A DNA stretch of 10,206 nt. Origin: Bacillota bacterium (GTDB taxonomy: Bacteria; Bacillota; Clostridia; Acetivibrionales; DTU013). Positions 1 to 5,435 of the stretch are shown one piece after another. The stretch covers positions 1 through 10,206 of the forward strand of contig JAEWQC010000292.1 in the NCBI GenBank assembly GCA_023399355.1, in the 5' to 3' direction. Position 1 is the first letter of the stretch. Each line of letters starts with the position of its first letter. A program made the position numbers and the translations under genes. The notes under the pieces are model-generated. The model did not search any database. It saw only the letters and a program-made list of their open reading frames with translations, and was not told where the DNA came from.

Positions 1-38
1 CTTAGCCTGCAACCAGCCTTGTTGAAACATAGCTGCGT

Positions 39-62
39 GCAAATTTCATGAGGAAATTTTGC
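39..62. repeat. Imperfect inverted repeat near the left edge
   Basis: GCAAATTTC (39-47) and GAAATTTTGC (53-62) pair with a single bulged T around the loop ATGAG. The outer flanks GAAACAT (24-30) and ATGTTTC (77-83) are also exactly complementary, so a larger fold enclosing this stem is possible. Its role is unknown. Confidence 0.5.
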
Positions 63-70
63 GCCCGGGT

Positions 71-100
71 AAGAAAATGTTTCTGTCGAAACATTTTCTT
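71..100. repeat. Perfect 13-bp inverted repeat (hairpin) upstream of ligD
   Basis: AAGAAAATGTTTC (71-83) and GAAACATTTTCTT (88-100) are exact reverse complements separated by the four bases TGTC. The stem is AT-rich and no separate T-run follows it, so it is not a classical terminator, although the 3' arm itself is T-rich. It could be an operator, a terminator of an upstream gene, or part of a folded leader. It overlaps a possible alternative pairing with GAAACAT at 24-30. Confidence 0.75.
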
Positions 101-245
101 TGAACCGATGCGTTATAATTCTGATCAAGTATTCAAAACCTATGCATGAACCGATCATTTTGAACAAAGGTCGAGTCTGTATTTTTGCTTGTCCAATAAA
201 GGCATTTGTTCTTTTGAATGAAGGGTAGTCTCGAAAAGGCAAGGA

Positions 246-2948
246 ATGAGAATGGCTAAAGAATTGAAAGAATATAATCGAAAAAGGAATTTTGAAAAGA
301 CCGGGGAACCCGAAGGAAGACCGGAAAAGCCCGGGGAACCCGAAGGAAGACCGGAAAAGCCCGGGGAACGATTGAAGTTTGTTGTCCAGCATCATATTGC
401 CCGCAGAGATCACTTCGACTTCCGTCTCGAATGGGAGGGAGCTCTCTTAAGCTGGGCGGTGCCCAAGGGACCTTCTTATGATACGCATGACAAGAGGCTT
501 GCCGTACAAGTGGAGGATCATCCGCTGGAATATAGGAACTTTGAGGGGACGATTCCAAAGGGGGAGTATGGCGGTGGAGTAGTGATGCTTTGGGATGAAG
601 GCTGCTGGGAGCCTCAGGCGGATGTGAAGGAAGGACTCCGAACAGGTTCACTTAAATTTGTTTTGAGAGGAAAAAGACTAAAAGGAAAATGGGCTTTGAT
701 CCGGATGAAAGCGAAACCGGGTGAGACTGAAAAAGCCGGTAATGCCGATAAAAACTGGCTTTTGTTAAAAGAAAAAGATGATTACACTAAAACGTTAGAT
801 GGAATTTCCGGGTTTACCACCAGCGTCAGAACCGGACGAACCATGATGGAAATTGAAGAAGGCGAAGAAGAAAAAATTAATATTTCGAGGAATCCCTTTC
901 AAAAAACCGGTGTGCAGCTTGCCAAATTGGTAAATACGGCGCCTGAGGGCGAGAATTGGCTATATGAGGTGAAATACGACGGTTACAGGATTCTTGCGTA
1001 TCTGGAAGGCAATAATGTTCAGCTCATAACCAGGAATGGCAATGACTACGCAAAGCAATTTCAAGAGATCGCTTATTCCCTCATCGATTGGGCTGACGGA
1101 AGGCCGATGGTCCTGGACGGGGAAATGGTAATCATAGATGCAGAAGGCAGGACAGATTTCCAGGCTCTGCAAAATTACATGCGAAATCCCAAAGGTAAAA
1201 ACCTTACCTATATCATTTTCGATCTTCTGGCATTGGATGGAGCAGACTTGAGAGGATACCGCCTGATTGAGAGAAAAGAAACGCTTGAAGTGCTTATGAA
1301 GGATTCACCGAAAAACCTTCACTATAGCAAACATATCAGAGGAAATGGAAAGGGCAACTTCCTTGTGGCTTGTGAAGCACATCTGGAAGGGGTAGTGGGA
1401 AAAAAAGCCGATTCCGTATACAACGGGACAAGAAGCGGCGACTGGATCAAGCTAAAATGTGATATGAGGCAGGAGTTTATCATTGGAGGATATACGCTTT
1501 CGAATAAAAAAGCGAGTGGGGTAAGTTCGCTTCTCCTTGGCGTCTATGAAGGAAAGGATCTGGTCTATGCCGGACGTGCCGGAACAGGTCTGAACGTAAG
1601 GAACACGAGAGAGCTTGCGGAAAAATTTAAAAGGATAAAGCGGGAAGAGACTCCTTTCAAATGGACACCGGAGCCTAAAAAAAATGAAGAAATTACTTGG
1701 CTTGAACCTGTACTGGCGGCGGAGATCAAGTTTGCACAATGGACCCGGGAGAATCTTTTAAGGCAGGCAAGCTTCAAGGGCTTGCGGATGGATAAGGAGC
1801 CCGGTGATATTACAAGGGAAGCTATGGATAAGGGATTTTGGACAGAGGGCAAGCCAACAGAGGGAAAGCCGACAGAGGGCAACTCGATAGAGGGAATGCC
1901 AACGGAGGGAAAGCCGGCAGTGGAAAGGTCGACAGAGGGAAATTCGACAGAGGGAATGCCAACAGTGGGAATGCCAACAGAGGGAATGCCGATAGAGGAA
2001 ACACCGGCAGGGAAAAAATCGGCAGTGCAAAGACTGAAAGAGAAGCAGGTATCCGGTAAACACATGGGGAAACCAATGAAAGTAAGCGGCAATAGTATCG
2101 TTATCGATGGAATTAAGATTACCAGTCCGGAAAAGGTGATATTTGAAGATCCTGAAATTGCTAAAGCAGACGTGGTCCGGTATTATGCAAAGGTATCGGA
2201 GCGCATGATGCCGTATGTGGGTAACAGAATTCTCAGCATCGTACGCTGTCCCAAGGGAATATCGGAGGCTTGCTTCTTTAAAAAGCACCCCGGTCCGGAT
2301 AACAAAGGAATCGTCACGATACCGGTCATGAGCAGCAACGGAGAAAAGGAAGAGTACTTCTATATTGAGAATGCTTCCGGGCTCCTATCTGAAGCACAGA
2401 TGGGTACACTGGAATTTCATATCTGGGGAAGTCGTGCAAATAATTTGGAAAAGCCGGACATGATGGTATTCGATCTGGATCCGGATGAGAGAATGGAACT
2501 GGAAAGGGTGCGTCAGGGTGTGAAAGACGTAAAAAGTCTTCTGGACCAGCTTTCTTTGATATCATATCTGAAGACGAGCGGAGGCAAAGGGTACCATGTG
2601 GTCGTCCCTTTCAAACCATCCGTTGGGTGGGAAGTGTTTCACGATTTTGCCAGGAATATTGCCGAAATTATGGAGCAGAAGTGGCCTGACTGCTACACAA
2701 GCAATGTCAGAAAGGATAAACGCAAAAACAAGATTTTCATCGATTGGATTCGAAACGGCAGAGGTGCTACGAGCATTGCCCCCTATTCCATAAGAGCGAG
2801 AAAAGGGGCTCCGGTGTCCATGCCCATCACATGGAAAGAACTTGACACGGTGGCTCCCGATGGTGTCACTATGGCAGACGCCCTGATGAGGATTGACGGA
2901 AATGATCCGTGGAAAGATTTTTATCAGATCATTCAACGTCTAAAATGA
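246..2948 (+). CDS. ligD: Multifunctional DNA ligase D (PE-LIG-POL) for non-homologous end joining
   Basis: LigD repairs double-strand breaks with Ku: it trims 3' ends, fills in and seals with ATP. Three domains are readable. The phosphoesterase (about 1-190) has H50, D58 and H92 in QHHIARRDHFDFRLE and VEDHP, matching the catalytic His/Asp/His of the family. The ATP-dependent ligase (about 215-520) has KYDGYR with nucleophile K243, LDGEMV (E293), EGVVGKK (E381, K386) and DWIKLK (K402, K404). The archaeo-eukaryotic primase-type polymerase (about 615-900) has DLD (D743, D745), SGGKGYH and D833 in IDWIRNGRG. The order is that of Pseudomonas LigD, not mycobacterial POL-PE-LIG or Bacillus LIG-POL. 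Numbering uses the ATG at 246. The ATG at 252 (two codons later) has AAGGA (241-245) at 6-bp spacing and is at least as likely. Two repeat tracts interrupt the linkers. No ku gene lies in the window. The domain calls are strong; activity is inferred. Confidence 0.97.
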   Translation: MRMAKELKEYNRKRNFEKTGEPEGRPEKPGEPEGRPEKPGERLKFVVQHHIARRDHFDFRLEWEGALLSWAVPKGPSYDTHDKRLAVQVEDHPLEYRNFEGTIPKGEYGGGVVMLWDEGCWEPQADVKEGLRTGSLKFVLRGKRLKGKWALIRMKAKPGETEKAGNADKNWLLLKEKDDYTKTLDGISGFTTSVRTGRTMMEIEEGEEEKINISRNPFQKTGVQLAKLVNTAPEGENWLYEVKYDGYRILAYLEGNNVQLITRNGNDYAKQFQEIAYSLIDWADGRPMVLDGEMVIIDAEGRTDFQALQNYMRNPKGKNLTYIIFDLLALDGADLRGYRLIERKETLEVLMKDSPKNLHYSKHIRGNGKGNFLVACEAHLEGVVGKKADSVYNGTRSGDWIKLKCDMRQEFIIGGYTLSNKKASGVSSLLLGVYEGKDLVYAGRAGTGLNVRNTRELAEKFKRIKREETPFKWTPEPKKNEEITWLEPVLAAEIKFAQWTRENLLRQASFKGLRMDKEPGDITREAMDKGFWTEGKPTEGKPTEGNSIEGMPTEGKPAVERSTEGNSTEGMPTVGMPTEGMPIEETPAGKKSAVQRLKEKQVSGKHMGKPMKVSGNSIVIDGIKITSPEKVIFEDPEIAKADVVRYYAKVSERMMPYVGNRILSIVRCPKGISEACFFKKHPGPDNKGIVTIPVMSSNGEKEEYFYIENASGLLSEAQMGTLEFHIWGSRANNLEKPDMMVFDLDPDERMELERVRQGVKDVKSLLDQLSLISYLKTSGGKGYHVVVPFKPSVGWEVFHDFARNIAEIMEQKWPDCYTSNVRKDKRKNKIFIDWIRNGRGATSIAPYSIRARKGAPVSMPITWKELDTVAPDGVTMADALMRIDGNDPWKDFYQIIQRLK
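301..369 (+). repeat. 30-bp direct tandem repeat inside the ligD N-terminus
   Basis: A 30-bp unit (301-330) is repeated perfectly at 331-360, and the first 9 bases recur at 361-369. In frame it encodes the 10-residue unit EPEGRPEKPG twice (residues 21-40), followed by E. It falls in the short Pro/Glu spacer between the conserved N-terminal KRxFxKT motif and the phosphoesterase core. A copy-number change would keep the reading frame. The exact identity points to a recent duplication. Confidence 0.95.
1842..2006 (+). repeat. 15-bp minisatellite encoding a TEGxP linker in ligD
   Basis: Eleven consecutive 15-bp units, diverged from one another, encode pentapeptides mostly of the form T-E-G-(K/M)-P or T-E-G-N-S (residues 533-587). 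Variants include IEGMP, AVERS, TVGMP and IEETP. The tract lies exactly between the ligase and polymerase domains, is hydrophilic and low in complexity, and probably forms a flexible tether. All units are multiples of three bases, so expansion or contraction keeps the frame. Confidence 0.93.
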
Positions 2949-3022
2949 GGAACTCGCAAATTTTTTTAATTATCATACAATGCTCGTAATGGGAAAGTCA
3001 CCCAACAAAGGAATATACATTA

Positions 3023-3051
3023 TTGAATAGAATTGTAACTTATTATATAAT
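3023..3051 (+). promoter_or_regulatory. Sigma-A-like promoter P1, distal
   Basis: TTGAAT (3023-3028) and a perfect TATAAT (3046-3051) are separated by 17 bp, a near-consensus vegetative promoter. Transcription would start near 3058, leaving a leader of roughly 230 nt before the start codon at 3287. No ORF of note lies between, so it either drives the GH127-type gene with a long leader or makes a short RNA. Confidence 0.55.
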
Positions 3052-3223
3052 TTCAATGAAGCCATGTTATTCCACATTTTAGCCTCTTTATGAATTATCA
3101 TAAACCATTTTGAGAGAGGTATACTCGATTCCATCTTCAAAAATCCAAATATGGCTGCTGTTGATATGGCATAAGAGTTGAAGGAAAACCGGATTTTTTT
3201 TGATGCGGATATATATTTGCCAT

Positions 3224-3251
3224 TTGATATAGTGTTATTATTTACTACAAT
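3224..3251 (+). promoter_or_regulatory. Sigma-A-like promoter P2, proximal to the GH127-type gene
   Basis: TTGATA (3224-3229) and TACAAT (3246-3251) are separated by 16 bp, each one or two changes from consensus. Transcription would begin near 3258, about 30 nt before the ATG, just including the ribosome site. This is the simplest promoter for the downstream gene. Confidence 0.5.
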
Positions 3252-3270
3252 AGGTTAAAATCAACAAAGC

Positions 3271-3276
3271 AGGAGG
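3271..3276 (+). promoter_or_regulatory. Shine-Dalgarno site for the GH127-type gene
   Basis: A perfect AGGAGG sits 10 bases before the ATG at 3287. The spacing is slightly long, but no other in-frame start is nearer, which supports this start. Confidence 0.75.
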
Positions 3277-3286
3277 CATTCATATT

Positions 3287-5149
3287 ATGGAAGAATTGAA
3301 AGGTAAGCATGTTGTTATAAACGATAAAGAGTTGTGTAGAAGGGAAGCAGAGAATCGAGCTTACTTAATGAAACTTACCAGTGATAATCTTCTATTCAAT
3401 TTCAGGCTGGAAGCCGGGAGATTCTCGGGAAGAGGGATTCCGGAGGATGCGCATGAGGGATGGGAGTCGCCCGTCTGCCAGATCAGGGGACACTTCCTGG
3501 GCCATTGGCTGTCAGCGGCGGCAATTCATTATTATAAAACCGGAGATATGGAACTGAAGGTAAAAGCCGACCATATAATTGACGAACTGGCTGAATGCCA
3601 GAAGGATAATGGCGGGCAGTGGGTAGCACCGATTCCGGAGAAATATCTGTATTGGATAGCAAAAGGGAAACCCATTTGGGCGCCCCAATATAATATTCAT
3701 AAGTTGTTTATGGGCCTTGTGGACATGCGTTATTATGCAGGTAACGAGAAGGCATTGGAAATAGCAGATAATTTTGCCGATTGGTTCTTTGACTGGAGCG
3801 GTAAATATACAAGAGATGAATTTGATGACATACTGGATGTGGAGACCGGCGGGATGCTTGAGATCTGGGCTGAACTGCTTCAGATGACAGGAAAGGAAAA
3901 GTATAAAACCTTACTGGAGCGTTACTATAGAAGCAGGCTTTTTAAGCCGCTGCTGGAAGGCGGAGATGCTCTTACAAACATGCATGCTAATACAACCATT
4001 CCCGAAGTCCTTGGCTGTGCCAGAGCTTATGAAGTAACGGGAGAAAAAATATGGCTGGATATTGTAAAAGCATACTGGAAATGTGCCGTGACAGACAGAG
4101 GATACCTTGTGACGGGGGGACAGACATCGGGAGAAATCTGGATGCCGAAAATGAACTTTAAAAACCGCCTTGGTGACAAGAACCAGGAGCATTGTACCGT
4201 ATATAATATGATGCGCATGGCGGAATTTTTGTTCAGACAGACAATCGATCCTGAGTATCTGCAATATATGGAGTATAATTTATATAACGGTATAATGGCG
4301 CAAGCTTACTATCAGGAATATTACCTTACAGGCCACAAACATAACAATCCTGAAAAAGGGCTGTTGACGTATTTTCTTCCCATGAAGGCTGGATTATGTA
4401 AAGACTGGAGTAAGGAGACCGATAGCTTTTTCTGCTGTCATGGTACCATGGTTCAGGCTAATGCTGCTTTAAACAGAAGCATTTACTATCAGGATGGCAG
4501 CAATATTTATATATGCCAGTATTTCACCTCTGAGTTGAAAACTGAAATCGCTGGAGAGAAAATTCAGGTTATCCAGGTACAGGACCACATGAGCGGAAGT
4601 ATGCTGAACTCCTCCAATACGGCGGGATATCAGGAAGTTAATGATATTGCTGTCCTTCATGAGAATATTCCTGATTACAGAAAATATGATTTTGTGGTAC
4701 AAATGTCCGCATCCATGAATTTTACCATAAATTTTCGGATTCCTGACTGGATTATTTCGGAAGCCTGTATTTATGTAAATGGCCAACTCCACGGAAAAAC
4801 ATCGGACAGCAGTACATTTTATAGAGTGCAGCGCCAATGGGGCGAAGGAGATAAAGTCAGTATAACCCTGCCTGTCGGAATAAACTTTATTACACTTCCC
4901 GACGATGAAAGCATAGGTGCATTCCGTTATGGCCCCGATGTTCTGGCCGGTATCTGTGAGTCGGAAAGGATTTTACATGTAAAAAGAGAAGACCTTGCCT
5001 CTGAAATAGAAATGGAAAATGAACGTCAGTGGGGCGAGTGGCGTTATTTCTTCAAGACTGCAAGCCAGAGCCCCGGTATACAATTCAGGAGAATAAGAGA
5101 CATCGGATATGACCCATTTCAAATATATTTTAAAGTGAAAAAGGATTAA
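3287..5149 (+). CDS. GH127/DUF1680-family glycosidase, probable beta-L-arabinofuranosidase
   Basis: The family removes beta-L-arabinofuranosyl residues from plant arabinosides, using a zinc-bound cysteine nucleophile. The N-terminal signature is present: NRAYLMKL, LLFNFR, then GWESPVCQIRGHFLGHWLSA and a following TGD. A helical barrel probably fills about 20-430 and a beta-sandwich the rest. E301 and C303 in EHC and the pair C383-C384 in FFCCHGT reproduce the Glu-Cys...Cys-Cys zinc site; by analogy with HypBA1 (C417) C383 is the likely nucleophile. E283 in SGEIW is a plausible acid/base. The CC is followed by HGTM rather than the CCPPN I recall for classic GH127, closer to GH146-like or divergent DUF1680 proteins, so exact specificity is uncertain. 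The 620-residue length is normal. There is no signal peptide, so it is cytoplasmic and would act on imported oligosaccharides. It converges with the surface esterase gene. Confidence 0.88.
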   Translation: MEELKGKHVVINDKELCRREAENRAYLMKLTSDNLLFNFRLEAGRFSGRGIPEDAHEGWESPVCQIRGHFLGHWLSAAAIHYYKTGDMELKVKADHIIDELAECQKDNGGQWVAPIPEKYLYWIAKGKPIWAPQYNIHKLFMGLVDMRYYAGNEKALEIADNFADWFFDWSGKYTRDEFDDILDVETGGMLEIWAELLQMTGKEKYKTLLERYYRSRLFKPLLEGGDALTNMHANTTIPEVLGCARAYEVTGEKIWLDIVKAYWKCAVTDRGYLVTGGQTSGEIWMPKMNFKNRLGDKNQEHCTVYNMMRMAEFLFRQTIDPEYLQYMEYNLYNGIMAQAYYQEYYLTGHKHNNPEKGLLTYFLPMKAGLCKDWSKETDSFFCCHGTMVQANAALNRSIYYQDGSNIYICQYFTSELKTEIAGEKIQVIQVQDHMSGSMLNSSNTAGYQEVNDIAVLHENIPDYRKYDFVVQMSASMNFTINFRIPDWIISEACIYVNGQLHGKTSDSSTFYRVQRQWGEGDKVSITLPVGINFITLPDDESIGAFRYGPDVLAGICESERILHVKREDLASEIEMENERQWGEWRYFFKTASQSPGIQFRRIRDIGYDPFQIYFKVKKD

Positions 5150-5435
5150 TATGATTTAAAGATGTCATTAAGAAGGACAGCAGGTAGAAGAATTCCTAAA
5201 AGAACAAAATGGTAAGCAGGTATTTTTGATGATACTTTGCAACCGTTCGACTTCTGAAATACGATCCGCTGTCAGCCTCAAGAAGCGCCGGAGGATATGG
5301 CTCCGGATAGGATGATGCGTTTGCAATCAACCCCCGTGACGGACTTTTGCCGTCAAGGCCGCATGAATGCAGTAAGCACTGCAATAAGGCCACAGTCTAC
5401 TTTCATGACTGTGGCCTTAAAGCAAGGATCAGATC
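5150..5435. other. Convergent intergenic region rich in inverted repeats
   Basis: No credible gene is present; a 65-codon reverse frame (5196-5393) has no recognisable motif or good ribosome site. From 5288 to 5419 there are successive stems: CCGGAG/CTCCGG (5288-5293, 5301-5306); ATGCG/CGCAT (5315-5319, 5360-5364) enclosing TGACGG/CCGTCA (5337-5342, 5350-5355); TGCAGT/ACTGCA (5368-5373, 5378-5383); and the 13-bp stem at 5385-5419. They may form the 3' UTR of the esterase mRNA, part of a two-way terminator, or a structured RNA. Confidence 0.6.
5385..5419 (-). terminator. Terminator-like hairpin downstream of the CE15-SLH gene
   Basis: TAAGGCCACAGTC (5385-5397) and GACTGTGGCCTTA (5407-5419) form a perfect 13-bp stem with a 9-base loop. 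It starts 16 bp past the esterase stop. On the reverse strand the stem ends CCTTATT, a short T-rich tail; on the forward strand it is followed by AAAGC. It therefore fits best as the terminator of the reverse-strand gene, with possible help for the forward gene. The weak T-run lowers confidence. Confidence 0.65.

Larger units (their letters stand above)
1..245. other. Non-coding region upstream of ligD
   Basis: No convincing coding sequence is present. The longest forward frame entering from the left edge stops at 49-51 after 16 codons, and reverse frames are similarly short. The stretch holds two inverted repeats (39-62 and 71-100, listed separately) and a 9-bp direct repeat TGAACCGAT at 101-109 and 147-155. 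A good -10-like TATAAT lies at 114-119, but I see no acceptable -35 at 16-18 bp from it; TTGAAC at 100-105 is only 8 bp away. The ligD promoter is therefore not assigned. Confidence 0.6.
2949..3286. other. Intergenic region between ligD and the GH127-type gene
   Basis: This AT-rich stretch has no ORF longer than a few codons. It contains a T7 run at 2961-2967 shortly after the ligD stop, but only a 3-4-bp stem (GAGgaaCTC) precedes it, so a ligD terminator is weak. AATTATCATA occurs at 2968-2977 and 3093-3102. Two promoter-like sites and a Shine-Dalgarno sequence follow (listed separately). AAAAATCC (3139-3146) could pair with GGATTTTT (3191-3198), which runs into a T8 tract (3194-3201), giving a long-loop stem in the leader. 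Confidence 0.6.

Noticed and set aside
100..119. TTGAAC (100-105) with TATAAT (114-119) as a ligD promoter
   Set aside because: The boxes are only 8 bp apart, far too close for a sigma-A promoter.
1677..1684. A8 run in the ligD coding sequence as a programmed frameshift site
   Set aside because: It encodes PKKNEE in an ordinary lysine-rich stretch, no stimulating hairpin is evident after it, and the zero frame continues through intact domains.
1842..2006. Tandem 15-bp units as a CRISPR-like array or iteron origin
   Set aside because: The units are contiguous without spacers, in frame, and encode a linker inside a clearly intact gene.
1565..2288. Long reverse-strand open frames over the ligD repeat linker, with repetitive Pro/Ser/Phe or Cys/His-rich translations
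   Set aside because: They are antisense shadows of the 15-bp repeats in ligD, which lacks stops in several frames because of its repetition; no ribosome site or known domain supports them.
5196..5393. 65-codon reverse-strand frame between the convergent genes
   Set aside because: It overlaps the inverted-repeat cluster, has no recognisable motif and no convincing ribosome site; the frame is probably accidental.
5288..5419. Group II intron remnant or cyclic-di-GMP riboswitch
   Set aside because: The stems do not contain the domain V or GEMM core motifs I can recall, and the location after two gene ends does not suit a riboswitch controlling a downstream gene.
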